Below are positions 5,994 through 14,784 of a DNA stretch of 19,306 bases, one piece after another. Position 1 is the stretch's first letter; each line of letters starts with the position of its first letter. The position numbers were made by a program, and so were the translations under genes. The DNA lies in NCBI GenBank assembly GCA_001795165.1, contig MGNS01000068.1, forward strand, positions 1-19,306. The letters run 5' to 3'. The notes below the pieces were generated by a model. That model searched no databases. It saw only the letters and a list, made by a program, of their open reading frames with translations, and was not told where the DNA came from. The stretch comes from Chloroflexi bacterium RBG_16_57_11. GTDB taxonomy: Bacteria; Chloroflexota; Anaerolineae; Anaerolineales; UBA4823.

Positions 5994-6874
5994 CTGCTAA
6001 TTCCATTCAAGTATCGCCTGATTGGCGGGCGCTGGACCTGGATAATCTAACCGGGATTTTGCTGGTTATTGGCGCCTCCGACACTGGGAAATCCACCTTT
6101 GCCCGCTATTTATATGATCGCCTGAGGGATCTGGGTCGAAGGGTAGCCTTCATCGATGGTGACCCGGGTCAGAGCACCCTTGGGCCGCCGACCACGCTGA
6201 CAATGACCTTCAAGCCGGAAGCGTTGGACCAATGGTCCTACGGCCTGCCGCAAACGTGGCGCTACTTCATCGGCTCAACCACACCGCAAGGGCACATGTT
6301 ATCTGTGTTGGTCGGTGCAGTGCGATTGACGCAGGCGGCACAACAAAATGGTGCCCAGGTGGTGGTCTATGATACCTCTGGTCTGATTGATCCGACTCGA
6401 GGCGGGCTGGCGTTGAAAAATGCCAAGCTCGATCTGCTCCGCCCGAGCACCGTGTATGCGATCCAGCGGGAGAGCGAGCTGGTTCCTTTCTTGCTTCCAC
6501 TGCGCCGGAGTGGCAGAGCGCAGGTGGTCGAAATACGACCATCTCAGGCAGCGGCGCCCCGTGATGTTGATGTGCGCCGGGAGCACCGGGCACGGCAGTT
6601 CGCAAACCATTTTTCAGTAGCGGAGCCCCTGGAGCTGGAATGGAGCCGGATAGCAGTCTATCCATCTCCGGATTTTCGTGTGCGGCGACTGGTGGCGCTC
6701 GAAGACTTTTTAGGTTTCACCCTGGGATTGGGGATCGTACTGTCGGCGAATCGCTCGGAACAGCACGTTCGCTTGCTCACCCCGCTGCGGTCCTTGGCAG
6801 GTGTGGCTGCAATCCGTCTGAGCGATGTGCTTGTAAACCCGGATAATTTTCAAGATGAGCGGGTAACGGGCTGA
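5990..6874 (+). CDS. Clp1/Grc3-like P-loop polynucleotide kinase family protein
   Basis: The 294-residue protein has Walker A GASDTGKST (28-36), followed by FIDGDPGQS and GPP (55-67). The second motif is the hallmark D-x-DPGQ-PP stretch of the Clp1/Grc3/Nol9 5'-hydroxyl RNA kinase family. Later VVVYDTSG (about 124-131) and the helix through LKNAKLDLLRPSTVYAIQ match the family's next motifs. Known members phosphorylate the 5'-OH end of RNA in tRNA or rRNA processing in eukaryotes and archaea; bacterial homologues are much less characterised. The C-terminal ~100 residues do not match anything I recognise and may bind substrate. The ATG overlaps the stop of the upstream gene. Kinase activity is an inference; another nucleotide-dependent role is possible. 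Confidence 0.78.
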   Translation: MTANSIQVSPDWRALDLDNLTGILLVIGASDTGKSTFARYLYDRLRDLGRRVAFIDGDPGQSTLGPPTTLTMTFKPEALDQWSYGLPQTWRYFIGSTTPQGHMLSVLVGAVRLTQAAQQNGAQVVVYDTSGLIDPTRGGLALKNAKLDLLRPSTVYAIQRESELVPFLLPLRRSGRAQVVEIRPSQAAAPRDVDVRREHRARQFANHFSVAEPLELEWSRIAVYPSPDFRVRRLVALEDFLGFTLGLGIVLSANRSEQHVRLLTPLRSLAGVAAIRLSDVLVNPDNFQDERVTG

Positions 6875-6965
6875 TGCGACCTTCCCTGTCTATTTGAATA
6901 TGGATTAGAAAAATTCACCAAGGTATTGGTCCTGGTGATCCAAAAATAGAAAGAGATTAAAATCC

Positions 6966-7478
6966 ATGGAATTTTCAAATTTAATCGCCAGCCGTTATAG
7001 CGTGCGTGCCTTCCGGCCTGATCCGGTTGAAGACGAGGTGCTCCATCGTGTTCTCGAGGCTGCTCGCCTGGCTCCAACTGCATGTAATCTACAGCCTTTC
7101 CAGATACTTGTCCTCCATACCCACGGACGGGAGACTGAGCTGCGTCGAATCTACCGCCAGCCCTGGTTCGTCCAGGCGCCCTTGATTTTGTGCGGAGTCG
7201 GTCTGCCCAGGGATAGCTATGTACGATCCGCCGATCAGCGTCGCTACCTCGATGTGGATGTAGCGATCGTGATGGATCATCTGATCCTTGAGGCGACCAA
7301 CCAGGGCCTGGGAACTTGCTGGATAGCTGCTTTCAATGCCAGGGCTGCCCGCGAGATCCTGCGCTTGCCGGATGAGGTCGAACCACTGATCTTCACCCCG
7401 TTAGGTTATCCAGCCGACACCCCGGCCCAGAAAGAACGCAAGCTATTAACTGCACTGGTTCGTTATGAGCATTGGTGA
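6966..7478 (+). CDS. Nitroreductase family FMN-dependent oxidoreductase
   Basis: This is a short (170-residue) nitroreductase-fold protein. It has the FMN phosphate-binding start RYSVRAF (10-16), the APTACNLQPF segment where family members contact FMN, a VAIVMDHLILEATNQGLGTCWI helix-strand (about 98-119), and the closing PLGYP. Such enzymes use NAD(P)H to reduce nitro compounds, quinones or other electron acceptors as FMN dimers; the natural substrate cannot be read here. It is near the lower end of the family length range and lacks the usual insert before the last helix. A 91-nt gap precedes it, and the ribosome site is weak. The stop is only 6 nt from Tex, so the two are probably co-transcribed. 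Confidence 0.87.
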   Translation: MEFSNLIASRYSVRAFRPDPVEDEVLHRVLEAARLAPTACNLQPFQILVLHTHGRETELRRIYRQPWFVQAPLILCGVGLPRDSYVRSADQRRYLDVDVAIVMDHLILEATNQGLGTCWIAAFNARAAREILRLPDEVEPLIFTPLGYPADTPAQKERKLLTALVRYEHW

Positions 7479-7484
7479 TCGTGA

Positions 7485-9641
7485 ATGGATTACGTTAAAA
7501 ACATCACGCGCCAATTACAGATTCGAGCCGATCAAGCTGTTGCATCGATCGAGCTGCTCGAGGCAGGCAACACGATCCCCTTCATCGCCCGCTACCGTAA
7601 GGAGGCCACACAAAATCTGGACGAAGAGCAGCTCCGCCAGATAAGCGAATTGCTTGAAAAATTACGCTCTTTGGATGAGCGTCGCCAGACGGTGCTCAAA
7701 ACCATTGAGGAGCAGGGGAAGCTAACCCCGGATCTCTACGCCCAGATCGAGGCGGCACAGACGCTGACCGCCCTGGAAGACCTGTACCAACCATACAAAC
7801 CCAAACGGCGCACCCGTGCCAGTATCGCCCGCGAGCGGGGGTTGCAACCACTGGCTGACTCGATCTTGCGGCAGGCCCACACAATGCAGTCGCTTGAACA
7901 GCTCGCTTTGCCGTACCTGAATGATGAGGTCTCAAGCGTCGAAGAAGCCTGGTCCGGGGCGCGGGATATCGTCGCTGAGGTGATTAGCGATCACCCTGAG
8001 GTACGACGCCTGACCCGTGAGAAAGCCATGCAGTGGGGCCTCCTGCGCAGCCAGAAGGTCGATATTGCAGTGGATGAAAAGCAGATATACGCATTGTATT
8101 ACGAGTTCGAGCTGCGAGTCGACCGTCTACGCCACCACCAGGTCCTGGCAATCAATCGCGGCGAAGCGGAAAAAGTGTTGCATGTCAGCGTGTTCGTACC
8201 GGAGCGGGACTGGCAGTATGCAGTAGAGAATGTCTTCCACCTCGACCGCCACTCATCGCTCGCCGGGCAGCTCAAGGAAGCCATCGCAGATGCTGCCGAG
8301 CGACTGCTGCTGCCAGCCATCGAGCGCGATGTCCGCCGCCTCCTTACGGAGAAGGCAGAAGCGCACGCCATCGGGGTCTTTGCAGAGAACTTACGCGCCC
8401 TGCTCAGCCAGCCGCCGCTGGCTGGCCATACGGTCCTGGGGATCGATCCGGGTTTTCGTACAGGATGCAAAGTCGCTGTAGTCGATCCCACCGGTAAGCT
8501 GCTCGACATTGACACGATCTACCCGCACGAGCCACACAAAAAATGGGATGCGGCGTTGAAAACCCTCGCGGCACTGGTCGCCCGCCATGCAGTGACATTG
8601 GTTACGATTGGCAACGGCACAGCCTCGCGTGAGACCGAGCAGCTTGCTTCAGAGCTGATTCGCCAGCTTGAAGTCGCGGGATCGGCGCAAGGCGATCCTA
8701 CCGTAAAATATCTGATCGTCAACGAGGCGGGGGCGAGCGTATACAGCGCCAGCCCACTGGCGCGATCTGAGTTACCCGACCTGGACGTCAGCCTGCGCGG
8801 CGCGGCCTCGATCGCCCGTCGCGCCCAGGATCCGCTGGCGGAACTGGTCAAGATAGACCCCAAATCCATTGGTGTGGGGATGTACCAGCACGATGTGGAC
8901 CAAAAACAGCTCGGAATGGCATTGCAGGGTGTGGTGGAGAGTGTAGTCAATCAGGTGGGCGTGGATATCAACACAGCTTCCCCGGCCTTGCTGACCTATG
9001 TTGCCGGGGTAGGTCCAAAATTGGCGGAAAAAGTCGTCTTGCACCGCGAGCAACAAGGTCCCTTCCCAAGCCGCCTGGCGCTGCGCCAGGTCCCGGGCCT
9101 GGGGCCGAAGGCGTTCGAGCAGGCGGCTGGTTTTTTGCGCGTGCGCCAGGGCGAGAATCCACTGGATGCCAGCGCAATCCACCCGGAAAGCTATCCCATC
9201 GCGCAAAATGTGATGGAGAAGGCCGCTATAACCATGGGAACGCCGCCTCCAGAGCGTAAAAGCGCGTTGGAGGCTTTGCTCGAGCGCCAGCCGCTAGAAA
9301 ATCTGGCCGCGGACCTGGGCACAGGTGTGCTGACTCTGAGTGATATCCTGGAGCAGCTCGTCCGTCCTGGACGAGACCCACGTCAGGATTTACCGGCGCC
9401 GGTGCTGCGCAGTGATGTGCTAAAGATGGAAGACCTTACAGTGGGCATGCGCCTCAAGGGTACTGTGCGTAACGTGGTGGATTTCGGCGCCTTTGTGGAC
9501 ATTGGGGTGAAGCAAGATGGCCTATTGCATCGCTCTCAGATCCCGCCAGGAGTGGCGCTGAAAGTGGGCGATGTAGTTGATGTGGCTATCCAAAAGGTGG
9601 AGGTTGAGCGTGGGAGAATCGGCCTGGGCTGGACTCATTGA
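7485..9641 (+). CDS. tex: Tex, RNA-binding transcription accessory protein
   Basis: At 718 residues this is full length for Tex. The N-terminal helical domain contains the conserved NTIPFIARYRKEAT and LDEEQLRQI (28-55). A YqgF/RNase H-like domain begins at about 314 with TVLGIDPGFRTGCKVAVVD. Two helix-hairpin-helix units follow at about 490-560, with VAGVGPKLAEKVV and LRQVPGLGPKAFEQ. The S1 RNA-binding domain closes the protein (about 645-715: GMRLKGTVRNVVDFGAFVDIG). Tex binds RNA and RNA polymerase and affects transcription and stress survival. The YqgF domain keeps the fold, but Tex proteins are not known as nucleases. Only six bases separate it from the nitroreductase stop, and the ATG has no strong ribosome site, consistent with coupled translation. 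Confidence 0.95.
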   Translation: MDYVKNITRQLQIRADQAVASIELLEAGNTIPFIARYRKEATQNLDEEQLRQISELLEKLRSLDERRQTVLKTIEEQGKLTPDLYAQIEAAQTLTALEDLYQPYKPKRRTRASIARERGLQPLADSILRQAHTMQSLEQLALPYLNDEVSSVEEAWSGARDIVAEVISDHPEVRRLTREKAMQWGLLRSQKVDIAVDEKQIYALYYEFELRVDRLRHHQVLAINRGEAEKVLHVSVFVPERDWQYAVENVFHLDRHSSLAGQLKEAIADAAERLLLPAIERDVRRLLTEKAEAHAIGVFAENLRALLSQPPLAGHTVLGIDPGFRTGCKVAVVDPTGKLLDIDTIYPHEPHKKWDAALKTLAALVARHAVTLVTIGNGTASRETEQLASELIRQLEVAGSAQGDPTVKYLIVNEAGASVYSASPLARSELPDLDVSLRGAASIARRAQDPLAELVKIDPKSIGVGMYQHDVDQKQLGMALQGVVESVVNQVGVDINTASPALLTYVAGVGPKLAEKVVLHREQQGPFPSRLALRQVPGLGPKAFEQAAGFLRVRQGENPLDASAIHPESYPIAQNVMEKAAITMGTPPPERKSALEALLERQPLENLAADLGTGVLTLSDILEQLVRPGRDPRQDLPAPVLRSDVLKMEDLTVGMRLKGTVRNVVDFGAFVDIGVKQDGLLHRSQIPPGVALKVGDVVDVAIQKVEVERGRIGLGWTH

Positions 9642-9731
9642 ATCGTAATCTCAAAGAAAAACACCAGGCGGAGGATGTCCCACCTATCGTCAAATTTGGA
9701 TCCATCAGGAAAAATATTTGGAGAGATGTAA

Positions 9732-11231
9732 ATGATACTATCCATAAAAGCAGCCGATATCGTTTCTTCTGTGGTCGATGCGATCATTGTCAATTTATTC
9801 GAGGGCGTGAACGAGCCCAAAGGTGCAACCGGTGCCGTAGATCGTGCGCTGGGAGGTGCGATCAGCGAGCTGATTGCCGAGGGCGATCTGCGTGGCAAGG
9901 CAGGCGAGGTGGCGGTGCTCTACCCGCGCGGTGCGATCCCGGTGAGGCGGGTTCTGGTGGTCGGCCTGGGCAAGCCAGAATCCTTAGACCTGGAGGTCGT
10001 GCGCCGGGCTGCAGCAACGGCGATCAAGCGGGCGCGTGAGCTGAACACCAAAACTGTTGCCACCATCGTCCACGGAGCGGGGGTCGGCGGACTGGGTCTG
10101 GAAGAAGCTGCCCAGGCAGTCGCCGAAGGCTCGCTGCTGGGATTGTATCGCTTCGACGCACCCAAGCACCGTGAGCCAGCCAACCAGGTTGAAGCATTGA
10201 CAGTTGTGGAGCTCGATCCAGCCAGGCTGGCAGAGGTCGAGGCTGGGGTTCGAGCTGCCGAATCGATCATACACGGGGTGTTCCTGGCGCGCGATCTGGT
10301 CAACCTGCCGCCCAACATCGCCACGCCTACCCGTATGGCCGAGGCTGCACGAAAGATCGCCGAGGCTCACGGGATGACGTTGACCGTGGGTGACCGGGAG
10401 TGGGCTACCGAGCGCGAGATGGGCGGCTTCCTGGCGGTGGCCAAGGGCGCTGGCGAGCCGCCATATTTCATTGTGCTGGAACATAACGCCAACCGGACCG
10501 ACCTGGATACGGTGGTGCTTGTGGGGAAAGGCATCACTTTTGACACCGGCGGCATTTCGTTAAAACCAGCGGAGAAGATGGAGGAGATGAAGTCAGATAT
10601 GGCCGGGGCGGCGGCCGTTTTGGGCGCCATGCATGTCGTTGGCCTCCTGAACCTGCCTTTGCGGGTGATCGGGATCACCCCCTGCACCGAGAATATGCCC
10701 GACGCCAATGGCTACCATCCGGGGGATATCATCACCGCAAGTAATGGCAAGACCATCGAAATAATCAGCACCGACGCCGAAGGACGGCTGATCCTGGCAG
10801 ACGCCCTGGTTTATGCACATCAATTTCAGCCCAAGGCAGTAGTCGACCTGGCCACTCTAACCGGGGCGTGCGTGATCGCCCTGGGCGAGATGGTGGCGGC
10901 GGGCATCTTCTGCACGGACGAGTGGCTGCAGGCAAAACTGGTCGCCAGTGGCGTAACGACAAGCGAGCGCTTGTGGCCGCTGCCGCTTTGGGATGATTAC
11001 AAAGCCAAGATCAAATCATTGGTGGCGGATATGCTCAACAGTGGCGGGCGCTACGGTGGTGTTGGCGGTTCGGCGATCTTCCTCAAGGAATTTACCGACT
11101 ACCCCTGGGCGCATGTGGACATGGCCGGTATGGCGCTGATCACCAAGAAAATCCTGGAGACGCCTTACAATTCACTCGGCGCTACTGGTTTCGGTGTGCG
11201 ACTCCTGGTGGATTTCCTGCGGAAGTGGTAG
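9732..11231 (+). CDS. pepA: Leucyl aminopeptidase, peptidase family M17
   Basis: The 499-residue protein matches the M17 family at normal length. The two-metal site residues are all present: K266 and D271 in GKGITFDTGG, D289 in MKSDMAG, and D348 and E350 in STDAEGRL. The catalytic K278 and R352 are also kept. One small change is the first residue of the signature, Ser346 where Asn is usual; it is not a metal ligand. The enzyme is a cytoplasmic hexamer that removes N-terminal Leu and other residues from peptides; in E. coli PepA it also binds DNA. GGAGAG (9720-9725) sits 6 nt before the ATG. A 90-nt gap separates it from Tex, so it may have its own promoter. Confidence 0.95.
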   Translation: MILSIKAADIVSSVVDAIIVNLFEGVNEPKGATGAVDRALGGAISELIAEGDLRGKAGEVAVLYPRGAIPVRRVLVVGLGKPESLDLEVVRRAAATAIKRARELNTKTVATIVHGAGVGGLGLEEAAQAVAEGSLLGLYRFDAPKHREPANQVEALTVVELDPARLAEVEAGVRAAESIIHGVFLARDLVNLPPNIATPTRMAEAARKIAEAHGMTLTVGDREWATEREMGGFLAVAKGAGEPPYFIVLEHNANRTDLDTVVLVGKGITFDTGGISLKPAEKMEEMKSDMAGAAAVLGAMHVVGLLNLPLRVIGITPCTENMPDANGYHPGDIITASNGKTIEIISTDAEGRLILADALVYAHQFQPKAVVDLATLTGACVIALGEMVAAGIFCTDEWLQAKLVASGVTTSERLWPLPLWDDYKAKIKSLVADMLNSGGRYGGVGGSAIFLKEFTDYPWAHVDMAGMALITKKILETPYNSLGATGFGVRLLVDFLRKW

Positions 11232-11293
11232 CCTTATAGAATTAATTTGTTGATATGTAAATCCGAGAAATCGCCGGACGATATCAAGCAGCT

Positions 11294-12019
11294 GTGTCCA
11301 ATCCTTATCCCTTTCCGTGGCGGATGGCCGGTCTGCTTTCCCTGGCAAGCCTGCGTGGCGAGCAGCGCTCTTTCAGAAGCGATGCCATTGCGGAGATCGA
11401 TAAGCTAAGTCCGCCGCTGAAAGTAATCGGGAAGGCGAAAATCCCTGGCCCGTGTGTAATAACTGTCAACCATTACACCCGTCCTGGCTTCCAGGCCTGG
11501 TGGCTGGCGCTTGGGGTCAGCGCGGCGCTGGAAGTCGAGCTGCATTGGATCGTCACATCCGCCTGGCGTTATGCGGACCAGCTGCGAAGCTGGACAATCA
11601 CACCGGTAAGCACCTGGATCCTGAAGCGAACCGCGGCGGTATACGATTTTACCCGGATGCCGCCAATGCCACCGAGGCCGGAGGAAGCGGGGCTCAGGGC
11701 TCAGGCGGTTCTGGAAATCGTACGCTATGCCAGGAAGGCGGATTGCCCGGTGATCGGGCTGGCGCCAGAAGGTGGTGATTTTTCTTCACCCGGTGAAGTC
11801 ACAGAGTTACCACCCGGTTTGGGACGCTTGATGTTACACCTGGCTGGGGTTGGCATGGCCGTGCTCCCGGTGGGAGCGTTCGAAGCGAACGGCCAATTTT
11901 GCCTGAATTTTGGCCAGGCTTACCACCTTACACCGCCACTGGTGACCAGCCGCAAGGCGCGCGATGTCTGGGCTCGCCAGGTCGTGCGAACGAAGATTCA
12001 GGAATTGTTGGAAAAATGA
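11294..12019 (+). CDS. PlsC-like acyltransferase with an altered catalytic motif
   Basis: The 241-residue protein has the layout of the glycerolphosphate acyltransferase (PlsC) fold. Motif I is at VITVNHYTRPGFQAWW (56-70), the arginine segment at ILKRTAAV (109-116), motif III-like LAPEGGDFS (157-164) replaces the usual FPEGTRS, and the last motif is AVLPVGAF (189-196). The canonical HX4D pair is incomplete: H60 is present, but the position of the Asp is a Gly. The reaction, if any, is therefore uncertain; lysophosphatidate acylation is the default for the family. I start at GTG 11294; no strong ribosome site is seen. The stop overlaps the MFS start (ATGA). A hydrophobic segment (about 55-80) may dip into the membrane. 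Confidence 0.75.
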   Translation: MSNPYPFPWRMAGLLSLASLRGEQRSFRSDAIAEIDKLSPPLKVIGKAKIPGPCVITVNHYTRPGFQAWWLALGVSAALEVELHWIVTSAWRYADQLRSWTITPVSTWILKRTAAVYDFTRMPPMPPRPEEAGLRAQAVLEIVRYARKADCPVIGLAPEGGDFSSPGEVTELPPGLGRLMLHLAGVGMAVLPVGAFEANGQFCLNFGQAYHLTPPLVTSRKARDVWARQVVRTKIQELLEK

Positions 12020-13254
12020 CAAAACCTCGGCGCCTCCTTGATCTGCTTGTGTTGAACGCCTATTGGGTTGGGCTGTCATTCATGTGGAACAGCCTGCATG
12101 TGATTATCCTGCCGGCCGTCCTGTTGCTGCTGGTACCTGATTCGTTTAAAAACACCTACCTGGGTCTGCTGACCTTCTCAGGTCTGGTCATTGCCATGAT
12201 CGTCCAACCGGTGTCGGGTGCGATCAGCGACCAGTGGGTGTCCCCGTTGGGTCGCCGGCGACCGCTGATCCTGCTGGGAACAGCTTTTGATTTCGTATTC
12301 CTGGCGGTGCTGGCCTGGGCGGGTGGGTTGGCCTGGCTGGCGCTCGGCTATTTCGGCTTGCAGGTCAGCTCGAACCTCGCCCACGGGCCTTTGCAAGGCT
12401 TGTTGCCCGACCAGGTGCCGGAAGATCAGCTCGGCAGAGCCAGCGGGTTCAAGAACCTGATGGATATGACCGGTTTGGTCGCTTCAGCGCTGATCGTTGG
12501 GCGAGTGCTTGATCCTCAAGCGCTCCATCCGATCTCTGCGATCGGCCTGGTGGTAGCGATCCTGGCGGTCAGCGCGGCGGTGACGATCATCGGTGTGCAT
12601 GAGCAGCCCTCAGTGCGTGTTGACAAGGCAACAAAACAGTCTCTCTTTGAAGCCTTCCGAATCGACTGGCATACCCACAGCCGTTTCGCCTGGCTGGTCG
12701 CTTCCCGGATGTTCTTCCTGCTGGCGATTTATGGCATCCAGGTGTTTGCCTTGTATTTCCTGCGTGATGTGCTGAAGGCAGAAAATCCGGTCAAGCTGAC
12801 CGGGGACTTGCTGGCATCCATCACGCTTGCCTTGATTTTTGCTGCACTGGCAGGCGGCTGGTTAGGCGACCGGTTAGGACATACCCGCATGTCATACCTG
12901 GCCTGCGCTGTCGGGGGTTTAGGCTGCCTGTCGATGTTGTTGGCGCGCACACCTGCTGCGGTGCTGGTCTTCGGCACCATCCTTGGAGTGGGTATCGGGT
13001 TGTTCCTGACCGCAAACTGGGCCTTGCTCAATGAGCTGGCGCCGGTTGCCGAAGCGGGCAAGTTCATGGGCTTGACCAACCTGGCGACGGCTGGGGCGGG
13101 CGCGCTCGGACGCCTGGAGGGCCCATTCATTGATCTGTTGAACAACGCCCGCCCAGGCGCCTGGTGGGGCTATTCGGGGCTGTTTCTGATGGGGGCGGTT
13201 TCGATCGCAGTGAGCGCTGTGCTTCTGGCTAAGGTCGGTAAAATCCACCGATAA
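12016..13254 (+). CDS. MFS transporter, 12 helices (GPH/SLC45-like)
   Basis: I start at ATG 12016 (412 residues), which overlaps the acyltransferase stop. A longer frame from 11899 would run across that gene and adds a non-membrane leader. Twelve hydrophobic helices can be counted. The loop between helices 2 and 3 has the MFS motif-A-like SDQWVSPLGRRRPLILLG (about 70-87), a pattern common in sugar-cation symporters of the GPH/SLC45 group. The second half repeats it as GGWLGDRLGHTRM. A short cytoplasmic loop separates the halves (about 194-220). The substrate cannot be read. Its translational coupling to the acyltransferase suggests lipid-related cargo as an alternative to sugar, but this is only context. 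Confidence 0.85.
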   Translation: MTKPRRLLDLLVLNAYWVGLSFMWNSLHVIILPAVLLLLVPDSFKNTYLGLLTFSGLVIAMIVQPVSGAISDQWVSPLGRRRPLILLGTAFDFVFLAVLAWAGGLAWLALGYFGLQVSSNLAHGPLQGLLPDQVPEDQLGRASGFKNLMDMTGLVASALIVGRVLDPQALHPISAIGLVVAILAVSAAVTIIGVHEQPSVRVDKATKQSLFEAFRIDWHTHSRFAWLVASRMFFLLAIYGIQVFALYFLRDVLKAENPVKLTGDLLASITLALIFAALAGGWLGDRLGHTRMSYLACAVGGLGCLSMLLARTPAAVLVFGTILGVGIGLFLTANWALLNELAPVAEAGKFMGLTNLATAGAGALGRLEGPFIDLLNNARPGAWWGYSGLFLMGAVSIAVSAVLLAKVGKIHR

Positions 13255-13264
13255 GGCATGGTGT

Positions 13265-13642
13265 ATGATGGGAACTATCTTATGGATCTTACAAACTATC
13301 TTGTGCATCAAATTTATCTCTGTGGCATACACGCATGGCTTGCGAAGGGAAAATACCGAAATGCAGCTGGCGAAACAGAAGCTGGGGACGCCCGCACAGC
13401 CGTTGCTGATGCTGGTTGCCCTGGTTACGTTTCTGGGTGGCCTCAGCTTGGTCTTACCAGCGGTGAGCGGGTCGCTTTCCTGGCTAGTACCTTGGGCGGC
13501 AGCGTTGCTTGCCGGGATGCTGCTGCTGTCGATTGGTTTCCACATCGCCACACGTGAATCCCCCAAGGTTTGGGTCAGCCTGATCCTATTTGCTCTTGCC
13601 GCTTTCGTCGCCTATGGACGCTGGTTGATCGCTCCCTTGTGA
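13265..13642 (+). CDS. DoxX-like four-helix small membrane protein
   Basis: This is a 125-residue protein with four hydrophobic segments at about 3-22, 45-66, 72-92 and 100-120. It has an N-terminal ILWILQTILCIKFISVAYTH helix and a TPAQPLLMLVALVTFLGGLSLVLP stretch, similar to the DoxX-like family (PF13564 type). Such proteins are integral membrane proteins, some linked to quinone or thiol redox; no redox motif is visible here. Two ATGs lie together at 13265 and 13268; either may be used. The gene starts 10 nt after the MFS stop and is probably the third gene of that operon. Confidence 0.68.
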   Translation: MMGTILWILQTILCIKFISVAYTHGLRRENTEMQLAKQKLGTPAQPLLMLVALVTFLGGLSLVLPAVSGSLSWLVPWAAALLAGMLLLSIGFHIATRESPKVWVSLILFALAAFVAYGRWLIAPL

Positions 13643-13697
13643 GCTGTGTCTGACAAATAATCCTCGCCTTTGCTGTATTGCCTTTCATTGAGCAACA

Positions 13698-14771
13698 ATG
13701 AAACGTTTAGACATTGTGCGCCTGCGGCTCCGTAATCAGTGCATCAGTGAAGCTCCCCTCAGAACACCGAGAGAGGTGGTAGGATGGCTGGCCGCCGTTC
13801 AAGCCCAAGATTATGCAGGCGCCAAATGGGCACTCGGACTGCGGTTGCATGGTGTCACGGATGACGACCTAGACCAAGCCTTTACGGATGGATCTATCCT
13901 TCGCACCCATCTGCTTCGACCTACCTGGCATTTCGTAACACCAGACGATATCCGTTGGTTGTTGGCCCTCACAGCGCCACGCGTGCATGCAGTCAACGCT
14001 TACATGTATCATAAGTTAGAATTGGACAGGGCTGTCCTTGAGCGTTGTATGACTGTGCTGGACAGAGCACTGCGAAACGGCCGACACCTTACCCGCAATG
14101 AATTGGGGGATGTTCTCCAGCAAGACGGAGTTGCGACTAATAATGGATTGCGATTAGGCTACATCATGATGTCCGCCGAATTGGACGGCCTGGTTTGTAG
14201 TGGTGCACGGCGTGGAAAACAATTCACCTATGCGTTATTGGAAGAACGCGCCCCGCAAGCCATGACCCTCGAACGCACGGAAGCACTGGCCGAGTTAGCC
14301 CACCGATACTTTTTGAGCCGCGGGCCGGCCACTGTGCATGACTTTGCGAAATGGTCAGGGTTAACCATCACCGATGCCAGGCATGGTCTGGAAGCCGTCA
14401 GTTACCGGTTGCAACAGGAAGTGATTGATGGTAAATACCATTGGTTTTCGCCATCTACACCATCTTTAAACCTTGATTCCCCGACCGCGTATCTGTTGTC
14501 CATTTACGACGAATATATATCTGGCTACAAAGATCGCAGTGCGATAGGAGAAATTGAGGTTGGGGTTAAACTAGCCGCATTGGGTAATGCCTTAAGCTAT
14601 GTCATCATGGTCGATGGCCAAATCGTGGGTAGTTGGAAGCGCACACTCAGAAAGGATGTAGTAGTCATCCAGACGAATTACTTCAGAATGTTAACCAAAG
14701 CAGAAAATCAGGCTGTCGCCCTGGCGGCACAGCGCTATGGTGACTACCTTGGACTGCCAGTGATCTTATGA
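13698..14771 (+). CDS. AlkZ-like winged-helix DNA glycosylase (HTH_42 family)
   Basis: The 357-residue protein matches the winged-helix DNA-binding-domain family that includes Streptomyces AlkZ/AZL and E. coli YcaQ (AlkX). The N-terminal part has RLRNQ, then VQAQDYAGAKWALGLRL (34-50), and LLRPTWHFVTPDDIRWL (72-88). The catalytic pair appears as Q35-A36-Q37, the QxQ form of AlkZ rather than the QxD form of YcaQ. Proteins of this group remove alkylated purines or unhook interstrand crosslinks, often giving resistance to alkylating natural products. The start ATG at 13698 gives the family N-terminus. A 55-nt gap separates it from the DoxX-like gene. Base composition looks somewhat lower in G+C than the upstream genes. 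Activity is inferred from the motif and family. Confidence 0.85.
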   Translation: MKRLDIVRLRLRNQCISEAPLRTPREVVGWLAAVQAQDYAGAKWALGLRLHGVTDDDLDQAFTDGSILRTHLLRPTWHFVTPDDIRWLLALTAPRVHAVNAYMYHKLELDRAVLERCMTVLDRALRNGRHLTRNELGDVLQQDGVATNNGLRLGYIMMSAELDGLVCSGARRGKQFTYALLEERAPQAMTLERTEALAELAHRYFLSRGPATVHDFAKWSGLTITDARHGLEAVSYRLQQEVIDGKYHWFSPSTPSLNLDSPTAYLLSIYDEYISGYKDRSAIGEIEVGVKLAALGNALSYVIMVDGQIVGSWKRTLRKDVVVIQTNYFRMLTKAENQAVALAAQRYGDYLGLPVIL

Positions 14772-14784
14772 AAGGATTAAACAC

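Noticed and set aside
8772..9206. Long minus-strand frame opposite tex
   Set aside because: It lies wholly within the conserved Tex coding region and has no domain or start signal.
10769..10790. Ser for Asn in the M17 signature as a sign of inactivity
   Set aside because: All metal-binding and catalytic residues are intact, and the changed residue is not a ligand.
11899..12015. Longer N-terminus for the MFS transporter
   Set aside because: It would run across the acyltransferase gene in another frame; the ATG at 12016 overlaps the previous stop and begins right at the first membrane helix.
13258..13557. Alternative plus-strand frame over the DoxX-like gene
   Set aside because: It lacks hydrophobic helices and a family pattern, whereas the frame from 13265 gives four clean membrane segments.
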